This document shows positions 52,840 through 60,973 of a DNA stretch of 64,000 bases, one piece after another (the stretch's first letter is position 1; each line of letters begins with the position of its first letter). The notes below the pieces were generated by a model. The model was not told the origin of the DNA. It saw nothing but the letters and a program-made list of their open reading frames with translations, and searched no databases. The translations under genes and the position numbers were made by a program. This DNA comes from Scatosoma sp045594025 (GTDB lineage: Bacteria > Bacillota > Clostridia > Christensenellales > Borkfalkiaceae): positions 1 through 64,000 of the forward strand of contig JAZNXS010000033.1 in the NCBI GenBank assembly GCA_045594025.1. Direction: 5' to 3'.

Positions 52840-53039
52840 ATCTAAAATTTGATACCATTTTACAATGGGTGCATATTTTTAAATTACGGGTGCTTTTGTG
52901 AAATACTAGAAGCACAAAATCAACTTCATACGGCGCATTCGCCCAACATCTCCGCATCCCCTCAAATTGCCTAAGCATACTTTGCAATGCAAAGTTTTCG
53001 GTTAATGCACCTTAAAACTCCGTAAACAGTCTACTTCCC
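52840..53039 (-). pseudogene. Possible protein relic with zinc-finger-like motif, and a palindrome
   Basis: About 200 bases after the alpha/beta hydrolase hold no intact gene. On the minus strand 52987-52840 reads MLRQFEGMRRCWANAPYEVD and further on KSTRNLKICTHCK, resembling the zinc-finger tail of DUF6076-type proteins, and then runs into the terminator. No ribosome-binding site is seen. A perfect palindrome, ACTTTGCA-A-TGCAAAGT, lies at 52979-52995. Confidence 0.3.
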
Positions 53040-53759
53040 TCAAAATTTTTCTATGATATCCGCTATCACACTCGGATTATCCAAGCCGTGCGGATGATGG
53101 TCTGCCCCTTTTTTGATAAAAACCTCAATGGGTAAATCTTTTTGCTTGTACAGTTTTTCCAACAACGCACCATTTTCATCGTACGGTACGGTCATATCGC
53201 TATCACCCGACACCATAACGATGGGAATTTTATGCTCTGCCAAAGCGTGCATTTTGTCAATGGGGTGTTCGCGATAGCTTAACATATCCACTAAAGTTCT
53301 ACCTGTAAAATGTGTATATTCCTCAAATGGCACGCCGTTTCCCTTGCCCAAATTCCCAGGACAACTGAGCAAATTCATAACAGGTGCGTCCAAATAAATA
53401 CCTTGCACGCGTTCGGGATTTAACGCCGCAAGCTTCACAGAGTACAAGCCGCCGCAACTCATGCCTACAAGCACGCATTTCTCATCCAAACCGTACGTTT
53501 GAGAAATATATTTTAAAAATGTGCTTTTTCTTTGTAAATCCAAATCTTCCGCCCAGCGATTATGATTTTCATTATACGCCAAATGCCATCCACGATTTAA
53601 AAGTTCGATTTCCGTTTCGGGGAACGCGTCGAAATATTCCGCTTTTAACAGCCATTTCCCGTTGGGTTTTACATTAGGCTTGATGAGTTTAGCCGACAAA
53701 CCTTCAAATTCAAATTCGTAGCCTTTAAACCCTCTCCATTCAATTTCTCTCATAATCAT
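53040..53759 (-). CDS. Alpha/beta hydrolase
   Basis: A 239-residue alpha/beta-hydrolase with nucleophile elbow VGMSCGG (Ser101), a candidate acid in VSGDSDMTVPYDEN and a candidate His in KKGADHHPHG. There is no signal peptide. The start overlaps the stop of the SGNH gene as ATGA, so they are co-translated. In this operon a role in removing acyl groups from oligosaccharides is plausible (inference). It resembles small prolyl-oligopeptidase-like hydrolases of gut Clostridia. Confidence 0.85.
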   Translation of the reverse strand: MIMREIEWRGFKGYEFEFEGLSAKLIKPNVKPNGKWLLKAEYFDAFPETEIELLNRGWHLAYNENHNRWAEDLDLQRKSTFLKYISQTYGLDEKCVLVGMSCGGLYSVKLAALNPERVQGIYLDAPVMNLLSCPGNLGKGNGVPFEEYTHFTGRTLVDMLSYREHPIDKMHALAEHKIPIVMVSGDSDMTVPYDENGALLEKLYKQKDLPIEVFIKKGADHHPHGLDNPSVIADIIEKF

Positions 53760-54358
53760 TTTACCTTATTTCCTAACGCTTTACGGATACATTCTACCAC
53801 CGTTTCCGCTAGCATATCATACCCTTCTTTCAAATAATGCGTTCCGTCCTCGTAGCGGTATTCCTTGGGAATCACTACGCTCACCGCATGTAAATCATCC
53901 AAAGTATACCCCTTTTCTTCGGCAAGCTCCTCTACGGCGGCGTTACGCTCTCTTACGCGTTTCATCCAAGCTTGGTCCAAGCGTTTATTCCCTTCTTTAT
54001 ACACAATCGTGGAAGTTGCTAAAATCAATTTTACGTCTTTATCCACTTTTGAGAGCAGTTTTTTCACTCTGCTCTTATACGATTTTTTCGACAAGTGAAT
54101 GCCGTGCAAGCCGTGATTGAAATGAATCAAATCGTACTTACTATCCGTCATGAAATCATACACCAAATGATTATATATCTTCGTATCGATCGCATACGAC
54201 GTTGAAATATAATCTACGTAGCAAACACCTTTCAACAGCTCTCTTACCTTTTCCTGGTAATTATGCGTAATCGAATCGCCAACAAGCAATACGCGCGGCA
54301 AGTCGTCATGTAGCGTTTCATCACACCAACTATGTATCCATTCAAAACGTTCTTTCAT
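53756..54358 (-). CDS. SGNH/GDSL-family hydrolase
   Basis: A 200-residue SGNH hydrolase: block I VLLVGDSITHNY (Ser29), block III region HFNHGLHGIHL (Asn81) and block V DGTHYLKEGY (Asp and His). The block III form N-H-G-L-H differs from the usual G-x-N-D. It has no signal peptide. It starts seven bases after the GH2 gene stop, with GAGGAAAAA as ribosome-binding site, and overlaps the next gene. Probably a cytoplasmic sugar deacetylase acting with the GH2 enzyme. Confidence 0.87.
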   Translation of the reverse strand: MKERFEWIHSWCDETLHDDLPRVLLVGDSITHNYQEKVRELLKGVCYVDYISTSYAIDTKIYNHLVYDFMTDSKYDLIHFNHGLHGIHLSKKSYKSRVKKLLSKVDKDVKLILATSTIVYKEGNKRLDQAWMKRVRERNAAVEELAEEKGYTLDDLHAVSVVIPKEYRYEDGTHYLKEGYDMLAETVVECIRKALGNKVK

Positions 54359-54362
54359 CGTT

Positions 54363-57300
54363 TCATTTTTCCTCGATCAAGTTAATAATAAATTTATCCA
54401 ATACGGGATTGCAGCCCAAACACCCGTCTAAACACGAAAGCGTTGTTAAGATCACTTCACCCTTGCCGTGCTTTTTCAAAGCAGCAATCATTTTATGTTT
54501 TTTATGCAACGCGTATTGAGGATCGTTCGTGTCTTCAAAGGTGTACAAAATCTCTTCGCAATTTGACCATTCAAACTTGAACCATGCAGTCAAATCCTGA
54601 TAGTCCGTCTTTGCGTTATAGAAGTTTTGGAAATCCATTTCGGCAAACTCTTTCGTAAATCTGCTCGTTTCACTTCTTGCGACAAAATTATTCGCGCGTA
54701 CCTCTTCTTCCAACGTATGCACACGGAAAATAATATCTTCACCTAAAATATGCAAAGGTTTATTCGTAACAACTACCAAACGACAACCTTCTTCTGCTTT
54801 TTCTTCCAATTCCGCTTGGTGTTCCGCAAAATAATCATCGTCGGCAAAAATAACTTTATCCGTTTTTTCGCCCTCGCATACCTTTTGCACCGCTTGCACT
54901 CGCTCGCCGAACAATACAGGCGTTACACTTGCCTTTCCCACCTTTTCTTTAACGGTATATTCCACTTCGTCGTAGGTGATTTCCTCGCCGTTTTCAAGCG
55001 CGGCTACCACCTTGATTATACCCGTTTTATCTTCAGGGATTTTCGTCAAAATTTCGCTTAAATACGTACATGCTACCCCCATAGCGATATTTTCACACTT
55101 GTAGGAAGCAATTTCTTCGTCATTAAAATATACGCTCGCCGTCGCCTTTACGGGCTCGTCTTTCACCGTATCGTTTAAGGCGTAAATCTCCGTTGTCAGA
55201 GTATCCCCTGCATACACAACATATTTATCTCTGCGTAAACTAATTCGAACGGGAATATTCGCCTCTTTAAAAGCATAATAGGCAGGTTTCGGCATTCTAT
55301 CCACATCCACCAGCGTTTTCGTCCAGCCGCAAGGCCATGCGTCAATCAGCAAATGTACGGCGGTACTCTCGATATAATCCACTCTACGGCGCAAAATATG
55401 TACGTAATCTTTGATTGCTTTTTTCTGCCATTCACGGCTTGCCGATATCCACTCGCGCGCTGTGTTTTGTTCGGGGAAGAAATCGCCGTGCAACACGTAG
55501 CACTGTTCCTTTGCAATGGGCTTTGGCGACCACGGATCGTCCTGCGTTTTCGGCAGCCATTCCTTGGGGCAATACTTTTGCATAAGCTCCCATCTGTCAA
55601 GTCCGTCCACGCCAAACTCTCCACAACCCGTCATCCAATCAGGACGAATGGGCGGAATATAGCCTTTTTGTAATTTTCCGCTTGGCATTCCGTGCGAAAC
55701 GTACCAGTAGGTATAACAATGGAAATCACTAATACCGTGCGTTTCAGTAAGGGGCGCATAATCCCCCTCGCAATATTTGATAACGCGATCGGGGTTATAA
55801 ATCTCAACGACCTCTTTCGCCGCATTAAAAAACTTTTCTATCTCATATCGGGATAAATTGTACTGTTCTTTTCCCCAAGCCGTCTTATCCAACGTTTCGT
55901 TGCAGAAAGTTTCTACAATTACAGAGGGATGGTTGCGGGTGTGAATTTCCATTTCCCTAACCTGCTTCAACGCTTCGCCCACCGCGCTCGGTTTTAAATA
56001 CGAAAACAGCGGAAAATCACTCTGACAAAGCATACCCAACATATCGAAATACGTATAGATTTCATCATGCACAGGGCGTTGCGTCATGCGGTAAAAATTC
56101 AAATTTGCAACCTTTGCAATCAAAATATCATCAATAAGCTGTTCGTAATCCCCACGCATTACGCAAAGCGGCAAATGCCCCATCTCGTTCGTGCCGCGAA
56201 GAATGATACGCTCGTTATTAAGATAAAACGCGCCTTTGGGCGTACTATTCTCGTCCATATAGAATTTACGCATACCGAAATGCGTTTGCTTTTCATCTAC
56301 GATATTTCCAGCTTCATCGTACAGCGATACGGTAAGCGCATATAAAAACGGTGTTTTCTGCGTCCATAATTTGAAATTCGGGAGAGAAAACTTTTCCGTT
56401 AAGTAGTTTTCATCCAGCGTAAACGGATCCGTTTTTCCTTCCGCATTTTCAAAGACCGTTTCCTTGAAATTTCTCCCTTCCAAGGTGTAGCCAACTTTGT
56501 ATTTCAACGTTTTATACGCATAGGTGAACACCGTGGTATGCACCGTAATTTCGCCTTTATCTATATCGGGTTGAACGAAAATATCCGTAATTCGGCTCGT
56601 ACCTGCTACAGTCATTTTCACTTTTCCAAATATTCCAGCCCCTGCAGGACAATGATGCCAGCCAAGGCTCGGTTCGTCATAGCCAAAGTGCGTTGCGCCG
56701 TAAATTTTATCCCCGTAATGCGCGTAGCCATCCACTGTAACCGCCGTGCTTGTTACGTCGTTTTTCACCACCACAAGCAACGTGTTTTCGCCTGTGTGAA
56801 CATAATCGGTGATATTCACGCTGAAGGGCGCAAAAAAACCTTCGTGTCGGCCTGCCATTCTGCCATTTACGTATACTTCCGCGATATAGTCCACCGCTTC
56901 AAAATCAAGAAGATAATACTTACCGTTTTCTTTTTTATCCAAAGTGAGTTTCGCGCGATAAAAGGCATTCCATCTGCCGTCTGGACCATCGTAATGGGGG
57001 ATTATAATCTGCGACCACTCGCCTTCACCGTTTAATACACGCGAAAAATCCGCCTGATCCTCTTTTGTTTCTTTGCGATAGAAAAAATCAACGAGTTCAA
57101 GCGACTTATCTGTTACTTTTCGAGCATAATTTTCCAAATACGGAGCGTAATATTGACGCAAAGCCGCCTTTTCTTTCAAAAAGGATTGATATGACTCTTC
57201 CTCGTTGAACGCAGCCATGGTTATCCCAAAGGGCGTATTTTGAGGTTGCAAAGCGTTGTGCTGAATGGCCTTTGGCGGAATTTCCGCCATGCGCTTTACT

Positions 57301-57512
57301 TCGCCGTTCATTTTTTTGCCGCCTGCCGCAATTTGAATAAATCTATCTTTTTCCGCTTGTTTTATTTTTTTCGTCATCATTTTATTCCCCGAATTACTAT
57401 CGATTTTTTTCATTTCTTTGTAAATTTCTTGCGCCATAATGCTATAATGGATACGTTCGCCATCGCTTGTTTGATTACCTGCGAAATTCTTGTCGATTTT
57501 TGATATTTCCAT
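54363..57512 (-). CDS. Large GH2-family glycoside hydrolase
   Basis: A 1049-residue enzyme, cytoplasmic by lack of a signal peptide. Residues 1-130 are a charged extension unlike other GH2 proteins (YSIMAQEIYKEMKKI, TKKIKQAEKDRFIQIAAGG). A sugar-binding domain follows (about 150-310; YLLDFEAVDYIAEVYVNG), then an Ig-like domain and the TIM barrel with acid/base E539 in TFCNET and nucleophile E632 in CGEFGVDG. C-terminal beta domains and a Rossmann-like end complete it. The start ATG 57512 has GAGGAA upstream. It heads a three-gene operon with two hydrolases. Specificity (galactosidase, glucuronidase or other) is not evident; the glucuronidase N-x-K motif was not found. Confidence 0.85.
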   Translation of the reverse strand: MEISKIDKNFAGNQTSDGERIHYSIMAQEIYKEMKKIDSNSGNKMMTKKIKQAEKDRFIQIAAGGKKMNGEVKRMAEIPPKAIQHNALQPQNTPFGITMAAFNEEESYQSFLKEKAALRQYYAPYLENYARKVTDKSLELVDFFYRKETKEDQADFSRVLNGEGEWSQIIIPHYDGPDGRWNAFYRAKLTLDKKENGKYYLLDFEAVDYIAEVYVNGRMAGRHEGFFAPFSVNITDYVHTGENTLLVVVKNDVTSTAVTVDGYAHYGDKIYGATHFGYDEPSLGWHHCPAGAGIFGKVKMTVAGTSRITDIFVQPDIDKGEITVHTTVFTYAYKTLKYKVGYTLEGRNFKETVFENAEGKTDPFTLDENYLTEKFSLPNFKLWTQKTPFLYALTVSLYDEAGNIVDEKQTHFGMRKFYMDENSTPKGAFYLNNERIILRGTNEMGHLPLCVMRGDYEQLIDDILIAKVANLNFYRMTQRPVHDEIYTYFDMLGMLCQSDFPLFSYLKPSAVGEALKQVREMEIHTRNHPSVIVETFCNETLDKTAWGKEQYNLSRYEIEKFFNAAKEVVEIYNPDRVIKYCEGDYAPLTETHGISDFHCYTYWYVSHGMPSGKLQKGYIPPIRPDWMTGCGEFGVDGLDRWELMQKYCPKEWLPKTQDDPWSPKPIAKEQCYVLHGDFFPEQNTAREWISASREWQKKAIKDYVHILRRRVDYIESTAVHLLIDAWPCGWTKTLVDVDRMPKPAYYAFKEANIPVRISLRRDKYVVYAGDTLTTEIYALNDTVKDEPVKATASVYFNDEEIASYKCENIAMGVACTYLSEILTKIPEDKTGIIKVVAALENGEEITYDEVEYTVKEKVGKASVTPVLFGERVQAVQKVCEGEKTDKVIFADDDYFAEHQAELEEKAEEGCRLVVVTNKPLHILGEDIIFRVHTLEEEVRANNFVARSETSRFTKEFAEMDFQNFYNAKTDYQDLTAWFKFEWSNCEEILYTFEDTNDPQYALHKKHKMIAALKKHGKGEVILTTLSCLDGCLGCNPVLDKFIINLIEEK

Positions 57513-57596
57513 TCTTGATTCCTCTTCCCGAAGTATTTCTGCCGATTCCGGCAATTACACTCGGCTTTTTCTAAATCCTCGCAACCAACTATTTAC

Positions 57597-57785
57597 TTGC
57601 AACAAATGGATAAGTTATATGATTTACGCACAAGTTCTTGCACGCGTTGCAATGAATACGGCGTTGCGCGACCAGCAGGAGATGACTTTTTAGGACATTC
57701 CGCAGGCGCATTAGCAAGTACTTACCGCGGCTTATCCGATGAGCATCTCTTGCGCGAAGGCAAAACAGTAAACGATTGCAAATGA
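57597..57785 (+). pseudogene. C-terminal relic of a tyrosine recombinase
   Basis: A plus-strand frame of 62 codons contains LYDLRTSSCTRCNEYGVARP, then DDFLGHSAGALASTYRGLSD and EHLLREGK. LGHS and the Tyr in TYRGLSDEH match box II and the nucleophile region of tyrosine integrases. The usual LRHTF has become LRTSS, losing the active-site His. The catalytic front half is missing and there is no promoter or ribosome-binding site. It lies 120 bases from tRNA-Pro, a usual integration target, so it looks like the debris of an integrated element. The rest of 57513-57900 holds no gene I can support. Confidence 0.65.
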
Positions 57786-57857
57786 TTTTCTTCGCCAAAT
57801 CGTTCGCCAAACCATCGTAAAAACGCAATTTCGCATAAAATAATTATATAGAAATAT

Positions 57858-57904
57858 AAAAAATCAGGCATTTATGCACAATTTCTACATAAATGCCTGA
57901 TTTT
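57858..57904 (-). terminator. Terminator of tRNA-Pro
   Basis: AAATCAGGCATTTATG / CATAAATGCCTGATTT stem with an 11-base loop, followed by T-rich sequence on the minus strand, directly after the tRNA CCA end. Confidence 0.88.
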
Positions 57905-57981
57905 TGGTTGAGGCGACGGGACTTGAACCCACGACCTTTTGGTCCCTAACCAAACGCGCTACCAAGCTGCGCTACGCCTCA
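57905..57981 (-). tRNA. tRNA-Pro (anticodon AGG)
   Basis: Full cloverleaf on the minus strand: acceptor TGAGGCG / CGCCTCA, D-arm GCGCAGCTTGGTAGCGC, anticodon stem TTTGG / CCAAA around TTAGGGA (anticodon AGG), T-arm GTGGG-TTCAAGT-CCCGT, discriminator A, encoded CCA. The body matches bacterial tRNA-Pro, but two points are odd: A at the wobble position instead of the usual T, G or C, and a U1-A72 end pair where bacterial tRNA-Pro normally has C1-G72. Confidence 0.88.
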
Positions 57982-58023
57982 ATATGTGTCTGCCGCAGGC
58001 CTTTCCAACCAACAGCATAAGTT

Positions 58024-58052
58024 ATTATACACATATAAAAGTGTTTAGTCAA
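58024..58052 (-). promoter_or_regulatory. Promoter of tRNA-Pro
   Basis: TTGACT (58047-58052), 17 bases, TATAAT (58024-58029) on the minus strand, about 40 bases before the tRNA. The presence of a good promoter suggests the tRNA is expressed. Confidence 0.8.
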
Positions 58053-58094
58053 GCATTTTTCACTCAATTTTGTAAAGTTTTCGATAAAATTTTT

Positions 58095-60854
58095 CTATCT
58101 TAGCAAAGTAAACAATTTAAGCGCAAACGCACTACAAGGCAGTATCATAAAGAACCCGACAACCGCCACCGCCAATAAAATTCCCAGCCAGGAAACTACC
58201 CCTGACAGCTTATCCATAAGCCTCGTTTTCTTCAATACCAACGCCACCAAACACAGCGACAGCAGCGAGAACCCTGTGCCTACTGCCATATATTTCACAT
58301 ACGGAGAGGAATAGGTGAATACCACCTCGTTATATCCCTCTTCCAGCTCTACAACTAGGAATTTCAAATCGTTGTCCACAAGCTTTGCTTCTTTACCGTT
58401 GACCGTTACCTTGTAGGCCTTGGACGCTACGAAATTCAATAGCAAATTTTCGCCTTTTTTCGCCGTAACCGTCGCCTTGATTTGTCCGGCGCTGACCTCA
58501 ACGTCTGCCGCGCGTTTATGCAAATCCTTGCTCAGCTTCACGGCGAGTTCCGTTGTTACGCGGTCCACTTCGTTACCACTCAAATAATTATACAAAGCCG
58601 CTTGATTTTGCAAACGATTCGCACTAATATCCTCGTGCGTGTAACGGAATTCCCCACTTTGTACACGATACCCAAGCGGAAATACAATTTCGTTTCTATA
58701 TACGTAATAATCGCCGCTTTGCAAATGCACCGATTCACCCTGTTCGTTCTCCACCATTTCCGGTTTTACGTAAGAGAGTGCCTCCACCGTTTCTATTTGG
58801 GATTTCGGCACAAAGAAGTACTTGTATCCTAAGAATGAATCCCCAAATGCTTCACACTTATTCGTCCTGCCGCTGTTGTGTGTGCTTTTATAATTGTTTT
58901 TCTTATTCGATTGATAACCAAAAAGCTCGAACGTAGCAAAGTTTTCCGCCGCAATTACAGAGGAAAATACGCTGAACGCATTCGAATTTCCAGAAAAAGG
59001 AATACACGACGTCCAACAATCGGTACGGTACTGATTGCCGTCTCCGTCCGACACCATTTTGCCGTAATCCTTAACCCTGAAATACGTATCATCGCGACTA
59101 TTGAGTTCCGCAGACAGCGTTTGATAATGCCCCACCGCCACGTGTTGCGTAGAACGGTTACCTGCCACCAACATGTTGTTATAAAACACCACTTGGAATC
59201 CCACGACCGCAACCAAAATCAAGGAGAGTACCCGAGGGCTGAGCTTTTTCAACGCCACAAGCAAAATACCGAGCCCTGCTACCACCGCAAGAACCGTAAA
59301 GAATAAGATAACCACTTCCATGCCGCCAAGCGAATGCGCGAACCGCCCCGCAAAGCTACCGATCGAGTTTAAAATCGTTTCATTATCCGTAAAAATAGCC
59401 CAAATTGCTTTAATGCCTCCTTGCAAATTCATAAACGCAAAGACCAGCGCAGCAACCGCGCCCAAGGCAAGCATACCCCACTTGCATATCCATAAAACGC
59501 GTCTCTTTTTCTTGCGAACTTCAGGATTCAGCTCATACATGCCCCCTTCGTCGGTAAAATCACCAACGATGATAACCGGCTCGTCCGAATGCAAGGGGTG
59601 AATTGGAATTTCTTTCAAAGGTTTCAGCAACCGCGAGCCGTCAAACGCGCAATCTTTCTTAAAAGAGATTCCTTCCAGTGCAAGACAGGCGCCGCCGAGG
59701 AAGAATAGCGCGTTCAAGAATCCGAAACGTAGTGCGTACGACATATACGAACCCATATTCATCAGTAGCATCGCTTCGTCCACAAAGACGGGAAGTAACG
59801 TCATGACGCCTGCTAATAACATAAACCGTGAAAACGGCGTTTGTAAACGGCTACGGGTAAACCAAACCAACGTTAAAATGACAAAGATGGAATCGGACAA
59901 AATATACGAACTTTTCGCATAGAGCTTATTCGTAATCGCTTCTATAAATTCAGAATTGATAAACGCCCCATAAGTACCATCCGTATTCTTCTCATAGCCG
60001 TACCAGAAGCTTTCAAAGAGCGACCCCCCTCTCGCGCCGCCCATAAATGCCATCAACGCAGGCACTAACACGGGCAAAGCAATGAGGATTGCCACCAAAA
60101 AAGCAAGACACAGGTATGCGATGAACTTATTTCTGCGTTCTTTCTCCACACAAATCACCCCATAGCCGATCAATGCAGGAAACACAGTAAATAACGAGAA
60201 ACACGCAATGGAAAAACAGGTATAGATACAGCACGCCACAACGATAGAGAACGGTAAAAACTTCCCTGTTTCCACGTAATGCTTAAATGCGCCTGCCGCA
60301 AATGGCATATAGATAAGGAAATCCACCCAGTTGATATAGGTATTCGAGACGAACATATATCCGCAATACGTATATACTACGCCAACCGCTACACAAATGT
60401 AATCGGGAATATCCTTAAAGAGCTTTTTGGCAAACCACGTGCCTGCAAAAGCGACCGCCGCCAGCTTGCACATCATGACAATGCTGCTGGCATAAGCTAC
60501 CTTCCCATCCCCGAAAATGAGGAATAAAAAGCTGAACGGACTGATAAAGAAATACAAGAATGAACCCGTGACGTCCGCCCCACCGATAATGGCGTACGAA
60601 TACGTCAGCGTGGATTTCCCATCAATAACGTCGAAGATATGCTCGATAAACGGACATATTTGCGCCGATAAATCGTAGCTTGCCGCCGTGTATTTATTCC
60701 CAAACGGATACACGCCGTATATCGCCAAGGCGACCATGTACAAAACAAGCACGATAATCGGAGCACAAATCAGCGCGTAGTTCTTATCAAAGAAGGCGTC
60801 AATCTTATCCTCAAACCGTTTTTTATTCGATTGTGCATGCACATTTTTCTCCAT
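58095..60854 (-). CDS. YfhO family membrane protein
   Basis: A 919-residue polytopic membrane protein of the YfhO family, GT-C-like glycosyltransferases thought to modify lipoteichoic acid or other envelope polymers with sugars. It has about 12-14 hydrophobic segments, an early loop PFGNKYTAASYDLSAQICPF with the conserved acidic residue, and a long extracytoplasmic part (about 570-850; TYFRVKDYGKMVSDGD, SGNSNAFSVF) before the last helices. A TTGACT-N17-TACAAT promoter ends six bases before ATG 60854, so the transcript would be leaderless, or translation starts at the GTG 12 bases further, behind GGAG. Confidence 0.88.
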   Translation of the reverse strand: MEKNVHAQSNKKRFEDKIDAFFDKNYALICAPIIVLVLYMVALAIYGVYPFGNKYTAASYDLSAQICPFIEHIFDVIDGKSTLTYSYAIIGGADVTGSFLYFFISPFSFLFLIFGDGKVAYASSIVMMCKLAAVAFAGTWFAKKLFKDIPDYICVAVGVVYTYCGYMFVSNTYINWVDFLIYMPFAAGAFKHYVETGKFLPFSIVVACCIYTCFSIACFSLFTVFPALIGYGVICVEKERRNKFIAYLCLAFLVAILIALPVLVPALMAFMGGARGGSLFESFWYGYEKNTDGTYGAFINSEFIEAITNKLYAKSSYILSDSIFVILTLVWFTRSRLQTPFSRFMLLAGVMTLLPVFVDEAMLLMNMGSYMSYALRFGFLNALFFLGGACLALEGISFKKDCAFDGSRLLKPLKEIPIHPLHSDEPVIIVGDFTDEGGMYELNPEVRKKKRRVLWICKWGMLALGAVAALVFAFMNLQGGIKAIWAIFTDNETILNSIGSFAGRFAHSLGGMEVVILFFTVLAVVAGLGILLVALKKLSPRVLSLILVAVVGFQVVFYNNMLVAGNRSTQHVAVGHYQTLSAELNSRDDTYFRVKDYGKMVSDGDGNQYRTDCWTSCIPFSGNSNAFSVFSSVIAAENFATFELFGYQSNKKNNYKSTHNSGRTNKCEAFGDSFLGYKYFFVPKSQIETVEALSYVKPEMVENEQGESVHLQSGDYYVYRNEIVFPLGYRVQSGEFRYTHEDISANRLQNQAALYNYLSGNEVDRVTTELAVKLSKDLHKRAADVEVSAGQIKATVTAKKGENLLLNFVASKAYKVTVNGKEAKLVDNDLKFLVVELEEGYNEVVFTYSSPYVKYMAVGTGFSLLSLCLVALVLKKTRLMDKLSGVVSWLGILLAVAVVGFFMILPCSAFALKLFTLLR

Positions 60855-60860
60855 AACCTT

Positions 60861-60889
60861 ATTGTACCATCTTTTCCAGATCAAGTCAA
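60861..60889 (-). promoter_or_regulatory. Promoter of the yfhO-type gene
   Basis: TTGACT (60884-60889), 17 bases, TACAAT (60861-60866). The -10 box is six bases from the predicted start codon. Confidence 0.7.
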
Positions 60890-60896
60890 TAAAAAA

Positions 60897-60920
60897 CGGG
60901 GTAGGATTTCTCCTACCCGT
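60897..60920 (-). terminator. Terminator of the Gly-Asn-rich lipoprotein gene
   Basis: CGGGTAGGA / TCCTACCCcG stem with loop GAAA, then TTTTTTATT on the minus strand. It lies immediately upstream of the yfhO promoter. Confidence 0.85.
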
Positions 60921-60973
60921 CTTTATTATTCAAATATAACTCCGCTTCGTTATTGATTTACGAATGGCAAGCG

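Noticed and set aside
52979..52995. Palindrome ACTTTGCA-A-TGCAAAGT considered as an operator
   Set aside because: It lies downstream of the hydrolase operon and before a terminator, not at any promoter I can see, so no regulatory role is claimed.
57589..57828. 79-codon minus-strand frame near tRNA-Pro
   Set aside because: The plus strand of the same stretch clearly reads as a tyrosine-recombinase tail; the minus frame is its shadow.
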